From: Halopiger aswanensis | GTDB lineage: Archaea; Halobacteriota; Halobacteria; Halobacteriales; Natrialbaceae | Length of the DNA: 64,000 bases | Direction of reading: 5' to 3' | Assembly: GCF_003610195.1 (NCBI RefSeq) | Contig: NZ_RAPO01000002.1 | Location: 186,001 to 250,000 of the forward strand | In this document: in pieces, positions 15,781 through 24,289 of the stretch | Numbering within the stretch: position 1 is the first letter of the stretch | Layout of the letters: every line of letters starts with the position of its first letter | Program-made: the position numbers and the translations under genes | Notes under the pieces: model-generated | Databases searched by the model: none | The model's input: only the letters and a program-made list of their open reading frames with translations | Told to the model about the DNA's origin: nothing

Positions 15781-16947
15781 CTACGGCTCGAGCAGGACCT
15801 TGGTGACGCCCTCTTCGCGCTCGTCGAATTTCTCGTACATCTCCGGGGCCTGGTCGAGATCGACGCGATGGGAGACGACCCAACTGGGGTCCGCGCGACC
15901 CTCGATGATCATGTCGCGCAGCTCTCGGTTGTACTCCTTGACGTTACACTGCCCGGTGCCGACCTTCAGCCCCTTCTCGAAGAGTTTCCCGAAGTCGATA
16001 CCGAGTCGGCCCTGGGCCGCCATCTCGTCGGGTGCGCCGGGGTCGGAGGGGACGTACAGCCCCGGAACACCCAACTCGCCGGTCGGACGAACGGTCTGGA
16101 TCAACTGATTCAGCACGATCGCGGGATTCTCCCGCGCCGGATCGTAGGCGTCGTCGCTCGGATCCGTTTCCGGGTCGATCGCCTGATAGCCGACGGCGTC
16201 GACGCCGTTGTCGACCCCGCCGCCGTGTGCGTCTTTGATCTGCTCGACGGGATCGCTGTCTTCGAAGTTGATAGCGTGAGCGTCGCAGTGGTCCTCGGCT
16301 AGCTCGAGGCGACTCGGCACGCGATCGACGACGTAGATCTCCGAGGCGCCCTGCAGCTTGGCGCTGTAGGCGGCCATCAGACCGACGGGGCCGGCCCCGA
16401 AGATCGCGATCGACTCGCCGGGCTGGAGGTTTGCGAGCCGAGTGCCGTGCCACCCCGTCGGGAAGATGTCCGCGAGGAGCACGAAGGAGTCCTCGTGTTC
16501 GTTCCCCTCCGGCAGTTTCAGCGCGTTGAAATCGGCGAACGGAACGCGGAGTTTCTCGGCCTGTCCGCCCTTGTACGGGCCCATCGCGACGTAGCCGTAC
16601 GCGCCGCCGGCGAAGCCGGGATTGACGTTGGTACAGAAGCCGGTATAGCCGTTCTCGCAGTTCCGGCAGAAGCCACAGGCCACGTTAAAGGGCATCACGA
16701 CCCGGTCGCCCTCCTCGAGCGAGGTGACGGCCTCGCCGGTTTCGATGACGGTCCCCATGTTTTCGTGGCCGAAGACGATCCCCGGATCGGCCGAGGTCCG
16801 GCCCTCGTACATGTGCAGATCCGAGCCGCAGATCGCCGTGGTCGTGATATCGACGATGATATCGTTCTCGTGTTCGATTTCGGGTTCGTCGACCTCTTCG
16901 ATCGCTACATCGTGCGGTCCCTGATAAACGACGGCATTCATTGACAT
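15781..16947 (-). CDS. zinc alcohol dehydrogenase, glutathione-independent formaldehyde dehydrogenase type
   Basis: A 388-residue medium-chain dehydrogenase. Catalytic zinc ligands are C-G-S-D-L-H and G-H-E-N-M-G, structural zinc ligands C-G-F-C-R-N-C with a fourth Cys seven residues on, and the NAD fold carries F-G-A-G-P-V-G-L-M. The G-Y-V-A-M-G-P-Y-K-G-G-Q-A-E insertion and the long C-terminal region place it with the glutathione-independent formaldehyde dehydrogenases; other aldehydes or alcohols remain possible. Starts at 16947 and 16941 differ by two residues. It is divergent from the GlcG gene and beside a PQQ dehydrogenase block, so a shared role in alcohol or aldehyde oxidation is plausible. 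Confidence 0.85.
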   Translation of the reverse strand: MSMNAVVYQGPHDVAIEEVDEPEIEHENDIIVDITTTAICGSDLHMYEGRTSADPGIVFGHENMGTVIETGEAVTSLEEGDRVVMPFNVACGFCRNCENGYTGFCTNVNPGFAGGAYGYVAMGPYKGGQAEKLRVPFADFNALKLPEGNEHEDSFVLLADIFPTGWHGTRLANLQPGESIAIFGAGPVGLMAAYSAKLQGASEIYVVDRVPSRLELAEDHCDAHAINFEDSDPVEQIKDAHGGGVDNGVDAVGYQAIDPETDPSDDAYDPARENPAIVLNQLIQTVRPTGELGVPGLYVPSDPGAPDEMAAQGRLGIDFGKLFEKGLKVGTGQCNVKEYNRELRDMIIEGRADPSWVVSHRVDLDQAPEMYEKFDEREEGVTKVLLEP

Positions 16948-16974
16948 GTGGTATCGAACCTCAGTACACGGACC

Positions 16975-17007
16975 ACAACCACCGTTGTAAACCTTCCTGG
17001 TAACAAC
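16975..17007. promoter_or_regulatory. three ACAAC/GTTGT half-sites between the dehydrogenase and GlcG genes
   Basis: ACAAC (16975-16979), GTTGT (16984-16988) and ACAAC (17003-17007) surround a TATA-like TTTACAA on the minus strand, about 40 bases before the dehydrogenase start. The arrangement suggests an operator array at the dehydrogenase promoter. Confidence 0.35.
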
Positions 17008-17137
17008 GTTCACCGCGGAATATCGGCAGTAAATCCTGCTGAACGGGCGTGAATGGAAATTTATCTGTCCGGAACTGACACGGGTAGCATTTTCATAGCC
17101 GGTGTTTATGGCCTGTTGGCCTGTGGGCCCCTTCAAC

Positions 17138-17557
17138 ATGGTCGACTCAGTTCCGCTCGAGACGGCGAAAGACGTGATCGACGCGGCCGAGCAGCGGGCA
17201 GACGAGATCGACAACCCCATGGTCATCACGGTCGCGAACGCCGAGGGGAACCTCGTCGCGCAACACCGGATGGACGGGGCGTGGCTCGCGTCGGTCGATA
17301 TCTCGCGCGACAAGGCCTACACGGCGGCTGCCCTGGATATGCCGACGGACGAACTGGCCGAGCCGACCAAACCGGGCGAATCGCTGTACGGCCTGCAGAA
17401 TACCAACCAGGGGCGGATGGTGATCTTCGGCGGCGGCTACCCCTTAAAGCGGGATGGCGACGTCGTCGGCGCGATCGGCGTCAGCGGCGGGGAAGTCACG
17501 CAGGATATGGACGTCGCGGAGTCGGGCGTCGATAGGTTCGACGACCTCGCCGAGTAA
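17138..17557 (+). CDS. GlcG/HbpS family protein
   Basis: A 139-residue protein of the GlcG/HbpS (DUF336) family. Matches include V-I-T-V-A-N-A-E-G-N-L-V-A, D-K-A-Y-T-A-A-A-L-D-M-P-T, and G-G-Y-P-L-K-R-D-G-D-V-V-G-A-I-G-V-S-G-G. Some members bind haem or corrinoids, and the family often sits beside glycolate or PQQ-dependent alcohol oxidation genes; that context is repeated here. The start M-V-D-S-V at 17138 was used. GTG 17102 is also open and would add 12 hydrophobic residues. No export signal is obvious. Confidence 0.85.
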   Translation: MVDSVPLETAKDVIDAAEQRADEIDNPMVITVANAEGNLVAQHRMDGAWLASVDISRDKAYTAAALDMPTDELAEPTKPGESLYGLQNTNQGRMVIFGGGYPLKRDGDVVGAIGVSGGEVTQDMDVAESGVDRFDDLAE

Positions 17558-17722
17558 TGGCGACGACCTGACTCGAGTCTGCCGTCCATCGATCCGTCGA
17601 TCCGCCACTCTCGGTGGCAGTTACTAGCGGGTTTCCGTACGGATACTCGATGCCGACCATCCCTTCTCTCGAGTACGGCGCGTGAAAAATAATCGCCGAT
17701 CGACGGCGGACGGGAGACGACG

Positions 17723-19153
17723 TCAGTCGCTGGTAGTTTCGTTGCCGTCTACCTCCGCGGTTTCGTTGTCCTCCGATTCCACGGTTTCGTTGCCGTCTAC
17801 CTCCGCCGTCTCGTTGCCGGTCGCTTCTACGGTTTCGTTGCCGTCCCCCGTCGCTGTCTCGTTCCCATCAACTGTCGCCGTCTCGTTGCCGCTCGTCTCC
17901 GCCGTTTCCGTCTCGCTCGACTCCATTCCGCCGGATTGGCCCCCGACGGAGATTTCGCCGACCGCCTCGAGTTGCGACTGATCGAGGTAGATCGCCATGT
18001 TCTCCTCGGCGACGAACTCGACGGTCTGGGTTGCGCCCTCTTCGGCGGTGAAGTCCGATCGGACGTAGGTGTTCCAGTCGGTCGTCTCGCCGTTGCTGGC
18101 GATCGCGAGGTTGTGTCCGGGCAGCGGCTCGTAACTCCGATTCTCCGCTTCCGGCTGGTGGCGCCCGATCGCGTTCTCCCACTCGATCGCGTACGTTTCG
18201 CCCGCCTCGAGGTCGAGCGTCGGGTTCGTCGCGTCGGCGATCGCGTCCGGTTCGACGCCGACCCACTGGCCTTCCTCGAGGCGCATCGAGTAGGTTTCGG
18301 TCGGCTCGCCGGGGTCGACCGCCGACAGCGTGACCGTTACCTCCGCGTCCTCGCCGTCGATCTCGACCGTCTCGGAGACGCGTTCGTAGCCATAGGTCCA
18401 GACCTCGAGATCGTACTCCCCGTCCTCGAGCATGTCGAAGCGGGCGATGGAGGGCGCTTCCTCCTGTTGGCCTTCGCCGTCGCCGTCCCCCCCTTCGCCA
18501 TCACCTGGTTCCGCCTCTTCTGACTCTTCGCCCTGTCCGTCCTCCGTGAACGGGTCCGGCCGGGCTGCGAGGTTGGAAAAGGAGTGCATATCGTCGAGGT
18601 AGACCTCGGCGCCGAGGGGGTCGCCGTTCTCGTCTTCGACGTGGACGACGAGTTCGTTGGTGTCCTCGGGATCGATCAGTTCGATCGGCCCCCGCATCTG
18701 GGCCGGGTGGGGCATGCAGAAGTACTCGTCCATCTCCTCCGTCGCGGTGAACTCGAGGGACGTGAACTCGCCCTGCTCGGTGACGGTTTCCGTAGCCTCG
18801 AGTACCTCGACGTCCTCGGCGACGGCGCTGCCGGCACAGATGTTGAAGTTGTGCATCGAGCCGTCGCCGTTGACCCAGACGACTTCGTGCGTTTCGCCCT
18901 CGACCAGTCGGAGCGGGGGATTGGATTGGCCGTCGATCTCGTGCGGTGTGACGCCGAGCCAGCCGCCGACGATGCCGGTCAGCGTGAACGTTCTGGCGGC
19001 CTCGTCGTTCTGTGCGACGGGCATCCGGAAGTCGAAGGCGTCACGATAGGCGCCGGCTTCGCCGCTGATCGCGGCCGTGCTCGCGAGCGCCGCCGTGCCC
19101 TTCAGCACGCCGCGGCGCGAGAGGTTCTCGCCTGACTGTTGTTCGTTCGTCAT
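17723..19153 (-). CDS. secreted cupredoxin-like protein with sequon-rich tail
   Basis: A 476-residue exported protein. The Tat signal S-R-R-G-V-L-K-G is at residues 12-19. Residues 50-165 form a cupredoxin domain with type 1 copper ligands in M-H-N-F-N and Y-F-C-M-P-H-P-A-Q-M. A linker rich in Glu/Gly (about 205-235) and a small beta domain follow. Residues 305-420 repeat the first domain, but the copper ligands are lost (Cys and His replaced by Asp and Gln). The last 55 residues carry seven N-E-T glycosylation sequons about seven residues apart, without a membrane anchor. It lies 63 bases after the PQQ dehydrogenase and may accept its electrons. Confidence 0.8.
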   Translation of the reverse strand: MTNEQQSGENLSRRGVLKGTAALASTAAISGEAGAYRDAFDFRMPVAQNDEAARTFTLTGIVGGWLGVTPHEIDGQSNPPLRLVEGETHEVVWVNGDGSMHNFNICAGSAVAEDVEVLEATETVTEQGEFTSLEFTATEEMDEYFCMPHPAQMRGPIELIDPEDTNELVVHVEDENGDPLGAEVYLDDMHSFSNLAARPDPFTEDGQGEESEEAEPGDGEGGDGDGEGQQEEAPSIARFDMLEDGEYDLEVWTYGYERVSETVEIDGEDAEVTVTLSAVDPGEPTETYSMRLEEGQWVGVEPDAIADATNPTLDLEAGETYAIEWENAIGRHQPEAENRSYEPLPGHNLAIASNGETTDWNTYVRSDFTAEEGATQTVEFVAEENMAIYLDQSQLEAVGEISVGGQSGGMESSETETAETSGNETATVDGNETATGDGNETVEATGNETAEVDGNETVESEDNETAEVDGNETTSD

Positions 19154-19216
19154 AGATATCGTGTGTCGCGTGTGGTTGGTTCGTGTCAGTTGGTCGTTCG
19201 TGTCGGTCGATCTCGA

Positions 19217-20926
19217 TCAGGCGTCCATCGAGAACACGGCGAGCGTGTCGCCGCGAGTTCCTTGCCGGAGCCAGCCGCTGCCGCCGACCTGCACGGCGAC
19301 GTACTGTTTCTCCTCGCCGGGGTCGTACCAGCTCATGGGGGAGGCGCTGATCGGGACGTCGAACTCGTACTCCCAGAGGCGGTCGCCGGTCTCGCCGTCG
19401 TAGGCGACGAGAACGCCGTTCTGGGTGCCGTTGAACACCAGTCCCGTCGCGGTCGACATCGAGCCGCCCCACATGTAGAACTCGTCTTCGCTCTCGATCC
19501 AGTCGCGCCAGACGCGCTCGCCGGTCGACGGGTCGACCGCCGCGAAGGCGGTAATGTTGCCGTTCCACTCGTCGGGGAACTCGCTGGCCGGATCGTCCAG
19601 GCCGCCGCCCCAGTAGGGGTTGCCCTCGCTGTACTCCTCGTAGCGCCAGTACAGATCCTGCGGGAAGTTCTGGTGGACGACGTAGACGTACCCCGTTTCG
19701 GGGTTGTACGACGGCGGCTGCCAGTCGTTGCCGCCCGGCGCGCCGGGGACGAACGGGATCCGCTCGTCGGAACTGATGTGGGGGATCATCTCCCACATAT
19801 TGATGTGCTGGCAAATCTCCTCGCTGCGCTCGTAGAGCTGGCCCGACTCGGCGTCCATCATGTACACCCAGCCGGTCTTGTCCGAGCCGACGACCATCTC
19901 GGTCTCCTCGCCGTCGACCTCCACGTCCCGCAGCAGCACCCGCGGCGCGACCGCGTCGTAGTCCCAGACGTCGTGGGGACTGGACTGGAAGCCCCACTGG
20001 AACTCGCCGCTCTCTAAGTCGAGCGAGATCGTTCCGCAGGTGGGGAAGTTCGGTCCCGGCCGCACCGTCCCGTCGAAGTCGGGGCCGGGGTTCGCGACCG
20101 CCGTGTAGAGGACGCCGCGCTCCTCGTCGATCGTCGGCGTCATCCAGGTCGTTCCGCAGCCGTGCTCGCGGCTCGCGCCGATCCACTCGTCCTCTAACAG
20201 CGAGTCGGTCTTCCAGAGCATCTCGCCGCTCTCGGCGTCGATCGCCGCGACGAAACCGAGGACGCCGTACTCGCCGCCGGCGCTGCCCGTATAGATCGTG
20301 CCGTCGTGGATCACCGGCGCCCACGTCGCCGAGTAGCCGAGTTCGTGATCGGCGGTGCTCGTGTACCACTCTTCCTCGCCGGTGTAGCGGTTCAAGGCGA
20401 TGACGCCCGAGTCGAGGGTCGTCATGTATACCTTGTCGCCGAGCACGGCGGCGCCGCGGTTGTTGTCGTCACAGCAGAGTTCGACGCCGACCGGCGGCGC
20501 GTAGGTGTAGCTCCAGAGAACCTCCCCCTCGCGGGGGTCGATCGCCTTCATGTGGTTCGGCCCGTTGGTCTGGTACATCACCGGCGGGTCGCCCGGAACC
20601 ACGATCGGCGTCCCCTCCATGCTCGAGCCGGTCCCGACCGACATCTCGTACTCGAGCTCGAGGTCGGAGACGTTGTCGGGCGTGATGACGTCGGCGGTCG
20701 TGACCCGTTGCTGTTCGTAGTTGCCGCCGTACATCAGCCAGGCTTCGGGCGTCTCGCCCGACCCGCTCAGCATCTCCTGGTCGACGTCGACCTCGGGAAT
20801 GCGGTCGGTGTCGTGTTGTTGCGTGATCGATTCCTCCGGTCCGCCAACCAGCGTATAGCCGTCTTCGATCTCCTTCAGTTCGATCTCTCGTGCGGCCTGA
20901 ACGGCCCTGTCGTTGCGGAGTGCCAT
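19217..20926 (-). CDS. PQQ-dependent alcohol dehydrogenase (eight-blade quinoprotein)
   Basis: A 569-residue beta-propeller enzyme. Family marks are the N-terminal W-L-M-Y-G-G-N-Y, the rare adjacent-cysteine disulfide pair (E-L-C-C-D-D-N) that packs on PQQ, several propeller W motifs (G-E-V-L-W, G-E-E-E-W, G-E-M-L-W, G-E-R-V-W), and the catalytic Asp region S-P-H-D-V-W-D-Y-D. In bacteria such enzymes oxidise alcohols in the periplasm. No signal peptide is visible before residue 60, which is odd. The start codon is preceded by GAGGTGAT, a strong ribosome site that overlaps the stop of the upstream gene five bases away, so the two are translationally linked. Confidence 0.85.
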   Translation of the reverse strand: MALRNDRAVQAAREIELKEIEDGYTLVGGPEESITQQHDTDRIPEVDVDQEMLSGSGETPEAWLMYGGNYEQQRVTTADVITPDNVSDLELEYEMSVGTGSSMEGTPIVVPGDPPVMYQTNGPNHMKAIDPREGEVLWSYTYAPPVGVELCCDDNNRGAAVLGDKVYMTTLDSGVIALNRYTGEEEWYTSTADHELGYSATWAPVIHDGTIYTGSAGGEYGVLGFVAAIDAESGEMLWKTDSLLEDEWIGASREHGCGTTWMTPTIDEERGVLYTAVANPGPDFDGTVRPGPNFPTCGTISLDLESGEFQWGFQSSPHDVWDYDAVAPRVLLRDVEVDGEETEMVVGSDKTGWVYMMDAESGQLYERSEEICQHINMWEMIPHISSDERIPFVPGAPGGNDWQPPSYNPETGYVYVVHQNFPQDLYWRYEEYSEGNPYWGGGLDDPASEFPDEWNGNITAFAAVDPSTGERVWRDWIESEDEFYMWGGSMSTATGLVFNGTQNGVLVAYDGETGDRLWEYEFDVPISASPMSWYDPGEEKQYVAVQVGGSGWLRQGTRGDTLAVFSMDA

Positions 20927-20931
20927 GTGGA

Positions 20932-21858
20932 TCACCTCGTCTCCTCTCGCAGTTCGCTCGGTGCGCGCATCTCGTCCGTGATGTAGAAGACGTCGTGTAA
21001 CACGTCCTCCTGCTCGACGATCTGGATCGCGGCGCCGGCGGTGAACGCGGCCACCAGCCCCTCGTCCGTGAACGCGTCCGTCTCGTCGTCCGCGAGATCG
21101 AGAGCGGCCGTCGCCGTGACGTAGATACCGCCCAGCATCCCCTTGACGTGACGGACGGCGTCGTCGAGGATCTCGTCCGTTACCAGCGGCTCGTACTGCC
21201 AGAGGTGGCGGTCGAGCCCGTCGATCCAGAGCAGGGCGCCGCCCATCGCGCGCCGGTGCAGCGGCGGGACGTTCGAGGTGTCGTACTCGACGCCCTCGGG
21301 GATCTGATTCGAGGGGACCCACCGCGAGAGCCGTTCGTCGTTGTTCGCTACCGCCGTCAGCAGTGCGATCTTCTCGTCCTCGTCGAACCCGGCCTCGCCG
21401 AGGGCCGCGCCCAGCGACTCGGTTCGGACCAGTTCCCGCGTCGTTGCGGTGATATACTCCGGCTCGAATCGGAGCGCGTGCTCCTCGAGGCTCTCGAAGA
21501 AGCCGACCTCGAGCAAGTGGTCGTAGAGTCGCCAGCCCGGTTCCGCGATCTCGGTGTACGGGCCGTCCGTCCCGTCCGGAATGCCGACCTCGCGGACGTC
21601 CGGCAAGCGGTCGATCGCCTCGACGAGGCGTTCGCGCTCTCGCTCGATCAGGTCGGGATCGAGTTTGCCGTCGAGGGCTGCCCGGATCGCCTCGCCTCTC
21701 GAGGCGAACGCCGGCTCGGTCGTCGGTTCGATCGCGCCGGCGAGTCGACCCCACGTTAACTCCCCGTCTCCGTCGCCAGTGTCGTCGACACCGAGCGTCT
21801 CCGCGAGATCTCGTCGATCCGCGACGGTCGCGTTCGGTGCCGTGGTTATCTGTGCCAT
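20932..21858 (-). CDS. unknown helical protein in the PQQ dehydrogenase operon
   Basis: A 308-residue, soluble, mostly alpha-helical protein that I do not recognise. Visible features are R-L-A-G-A-I-E-P-T near residue 45, E-P-G-W-R-L-Y-D-H-L-L near residue 110, S-R-W-V-P-S-N-Q-I-P and M-G-G-A-L-L-W-I-D-G-L-D-R-H-L-W-Q near residue 215. The second half has Ala-rich amphipathic helices. There is no signal peptide or metal motif. It is the first gene of the operon, and its stop is five bases before the PQQ dehydrogenase start, so a role as chaperone, cofactor carrier or subunit for that enzyme is a reasonable guess. The start M-A-Q-I-T at 21858 is used. Confidence 0.65.
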   Translation of the reverse strand: MAQITTAPNATVADRRDLAETLGVDDTGDGDGELTWGRLAGAIEPTTEPAFASRGEAIRAALDGKLDPDLIERERERLVEAIDRLPDVREVGIPDGTDGPYTEIAEPGWRLYDHLLEVGFFESLEEHALRFEPEYITATTRELVRTESLGAALGEAGFDEDEKIALLTAVANNDERLSRWVPSNQIPEGVEYDTSNVPPLHRRAMGGALLWIDGLDRHLWQYEPLVTDEILDDAVRHVKGMLGGIYVTATAALDLADDETDAFTDEGLVAAFTAGAAIQIVEQEDVLHDVFYITDEMRAPSELREETR

Positions 21859-22166
21859 GGTGTCACCACACACGCCCCCTCATCATGGTGCCGAATAATC
21901 ATTATTGAAATATTCCAATACGATAGTCGACGTCTAAATTAGTTTCTAACAGGCCTAAACGAGCCGCGATCTGGTTAACATTCGCTGAATTTTCGCGTGT
22001 CTGCGGTAACTGTACTGACTGGTGGCAGTAGCCGTCGGTTAGTCCAGAATTCGACGACCCGACGGCGACGCGTCCGCCTCATAAATCCGAACATACGTCG
22101 CGCGGCGACGGTCCGCCGGCCCGTGAATACGCTTATAGGCTGTCGTGTGGATAGTCACCGCGACCC
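21859..22166. other. AT-rich divergent intergenic region
   Basis: About 308 bases without a gene. It is notably AT-rich at 21890-21960. AATAAT-C-ATTATT (21894-21906) is a perfect short dyad near the start of the PQQ operon. On the plus side, CTTATAGG at 22132-22139 is the TATA box for the next gene. Confidence 0.6.
22131..22139 (+). promoter_or_regulatory. TATA box of the HTH-THI5 regulator
   Basis: GCTTATAGG ends 28 bases before the ATG at 22167, so the mRNA should be leaderless or nearly so. Confidence 0.55.
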
Positions 22167-23525
22167 ATGCACGCGCGCTCGTTCTGGGTGCTCGACGACG
22201 CGGACGAGCGCCTCGTCACGCGGCTCGCGACCGGCCTCGGCCGTACCCCGGCTCGAGTCCTCGCGTACCTGCTGTTGCGGGCCGACCGCGAGTCCGAGCC
22301 GGCAACGACCGTTCACCTTCGGATCGGCACCGGCTGCAACCGCCCGGCGATCAGCGACGCGACCGCGCGCCTCGAGGCGCTGGACCTCCTCGAGCGGTCG
22401 TCCCTTCGGGGTGACGACGCGGCGCCGGGCCGCCCCCAGACGGCCTGGCAGCCGACCGCCGGCGTCGAGTCGACCGTCCGGCGCGTCTACGACCGCCACG
22501 GGCAGGCGCTGCTCGAGCAGGCCGAGGCGTGTCACGCGACTGGCGCGGCGGACGGGGTGAACGGGGACGGTACGGAGAGTCCGGACGGATCGGAACACTC
22601 CGACGCGGACGGCACTGACGCCGACGATCCCACCCCCGTCACGCTCGCCGTCAACTGGCGGCCGAACGCCCTCCACGCGCCGATCTACGCCGCGCTCGAG
22701 GCTGGCTGGTACGAAACCTTCGGCATCGACCTTCGGGTCGACCACTGCGACGGCTCGCGGCGGGCCCTCGAGCGCGTCCGAGCGGGTGCGGCCGACATCG
22801 CTATCGCCGGCGCGGCGACGGTCGTTCGCGCGCGTGCCGCCGCCGAATCGGTCGTCCCGATCGCGGTCTGCTACCAGCGGGCGATGACCGTCCTCTACAC
22901 CCTTCGAGACGTCTTCGGCGAACCGTTCCGGAGCGTCGCCCAACTCGAGGGGAAACGCGTCGGGATGCCGCCCAGTTCCGAGACCCGACTCTTGGGCCGG
23001 CTCTTCCTCTCGCAGACGGCGCTGGGTGAGGGCGTCCAAATCGTCGACACGAACGGCGAGGAACGGGATGCGCTCCGCCGCGGCGACGCGGACGTCGTCA
23101 CCGGCTCGTTTTCAGATCCCCGCGCGCTCGAGCAGCGGGGCGAGCGCGTCGATGTCCTCCCGCTGGCTGATCACTTCCCGCTCTACGGCCCGACGCTCGT
23201 CGTCCGCCGGGAAGCGCTCGCGGAGCAACGGCCGGCGCTCCACGGGATGCTCGCGGGAACTACTGCCGGGTGGGCCACAGCGTGTCGAGATGCGGGACCG
23301 GCGGCCGAGCGAATCGTTGCGCGCCGCGACGAGGGCCGCCCTGACGAGCACCGCGATGACGACGGCGAGTCCGCGGACCGGATCGAGGCCGAGTTCGACG
23401 AAGCCGCCGCGGAGTTCGGCGGCAGCGACGCCGTCACCGAACACGGCTGGGGGTGGCAGCGAGAAGCGATGTGGGACCGGCTCCGAACCGCGCTGACGCA
23501 GGCAGAACTCCTGGCCGACCCATGA
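22167..23525 (+). CDS. winged-helix regulator fused to a THI5/NMT1 ligand-binding domain
   Basis: A 452-residue protein with no signal peptide. Residues 1-115 form a winged helix (R-V-L-A-Y-L-L-L-R, C-N-R-P-A-I-S-D-A-T-A-R-L-E-A-L-D-L-L-E). An acidic linker spans 118-152. Residues 153-452 are a periplasmic-binding-fold domain with the THI5/ThiY motif N-W-R-P-N-A-L-H-A-P-I-Y and a C-terminal E-H-G-W-G-W-Q. The ligand domain closely parallels the binding protein of the adjacent ABC transporter. Inference: a cytosolic one-component sensor of the transported compound, possibly a thiamine pyrimidine precursor. Its stop overlaps the ATG of the ATPase gene (ATGA). Confidence 0.85.
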   Translation: MHARSFWVLDDADERLVTRLATGLGRTPARVLAYLLLRADRESEPATTVHLRIGTGCNRPAISDATARLEALDLLERSSLRGDDAAPGRPQTAWQPTAGVESTVRRVYDRHGQALLEQAEACHATGAADGVNGDGTESPDGSEHSDADGTDADDPTPVTLAVNWRPNALHAPIYAALEAGWYETFGIDLRVDHCDGSRRALERVRAGAADIAIAGAATVVRARAAAESVVPIAVCYQRAMTVLYTLRDVFGEPFRSVAQLEGKRVGMPPSSETRLLGRLFLSQTALGEGVQIVDTNGEERDALRRGDADVVTGSFSDPRALEQRGERVDVLPLADHFPLYGPTLVVRREALAEQRPALHGMLAGTTAGWATACRDAGPAAERIVARRDEGRPDEHRDDDGESADRIEAEFDEAAAEFGGSDAVTEHGWGWQREAMWDRLRTALTQAELLADP

Positions 23526-24289
23526 TCGACCTCGAGAACGTCACCGTCACCTTCGACGAGTTCACCGCCGTCGCGGACGTCGATCTGACGATCGACGAGG
23601 GCGAGTTCGTCACCGTCGTCGGCCCCTCGGGTTGCGGCAAGACGACGCTGCTGCGGACGATCGGCGGCCTGCAGGAGCCGACGACGGGCCGCGTCCGGAT
23701 CGACGGCCGCTCGCCCGCCGCCGCGCAGGCCGGGGCCGACCTCGGGTTCGTCTTCCAGCGCCACACCCTCTTTCCGTGGAAGACGGCCCTCGAGAACGTC
23801 ACCTTCCTGCGAAAACTGGCCGACCAGCCGCCGAACGAAGCCGACGCGCGGGCCTTGCTCCGCTCGATGGGCCTCGAGGGGTTCGAGGACGCGCGGCCGG
23901 CCGAACTCTCCGGCGGGATGCGACAGCGGGTCGCGATCGCGCGGGCGCTGCACCTCGGCGCCGACGTCCTCCTGATGGACGAGCCGTTCGGCGAACTCGA
24001 CGAGATCACGCGCGACGAACTCGGCGTCGAGATTCGGGACCTCTGGCGCCGCGAGCGCAAGACCGTCGTGTTCGTCACCCACAGCGTCCCCGAGGCGGTG
24101 TTTCTGGCCGACCGCTGTCTCGTCATGTGCGACCGTCCCGGCCGACTCGAGGCGGCGTTCGAGATCGACCTCCCGGAACCTCGCGACGCGTCGGTCTTCG
24201 GCACGCAGGCGTTCCAGGAGCAGGTCGCAAAGGTCCGGGAGACGCTCCACGAGAGCTACGACACGGAGGCGAGAGCAAGCGATGACTGA
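23522..24289 (+). CDS. ABC transporter ATPase, SsuB/TauB/ThiZ type
   Basis: A 255-residue nucleotide-binding subunit. Walker A is G-P-S-G-C-G-K-T-T, the Q-loop sits in F-V-F-Q-R-H-T-L-F-P-W-K-T, the signature is L-S-G-G-M-R-Q-R, and Walker B is V-L-L-M-D-E-P-F-G-E-L-D. The F-P-W motif after the Q-loop is typical of the nitrate/sulfonate/taurine/THI5 transporter group. It overlaps the regulator by four bases and the permease by eight, so regulator, ATPase and permease form one tightly coupled operon. Confidence 0.92.
   Translation: MIDLENVTVTFDEFTAVADVDLTIDEGEFVTVVGPSGCGKTTLLRTIGGLQEPTTGRVRIDGRSPAAAQAGADLGFVFQRHTLFPWKTALENVTFLRKLADQPPNEADARALLRSMGLEGFEDARPAELSGGMRQRVAIARALHLGADVLLMDEPFGELDEITRDELGVEIRDLWRRERKTVVFVTHSVPEAVFLADRCLVMCDRPGRLEAAFEIDLPEPRDASVFGTQAFQEQVAKVRETLHESYDTEARASDD

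Noticed and set aside
19217-21754. One 845-residue reading frame covering the PQQ dehydrogenase and upstream DNA
   Set aside because: The first 276 residues are Arg-rich nonsense in the wrong frame of the 20932-21858 gene. The real dehydrogenase starts at 20926 with a strong ribosome site.
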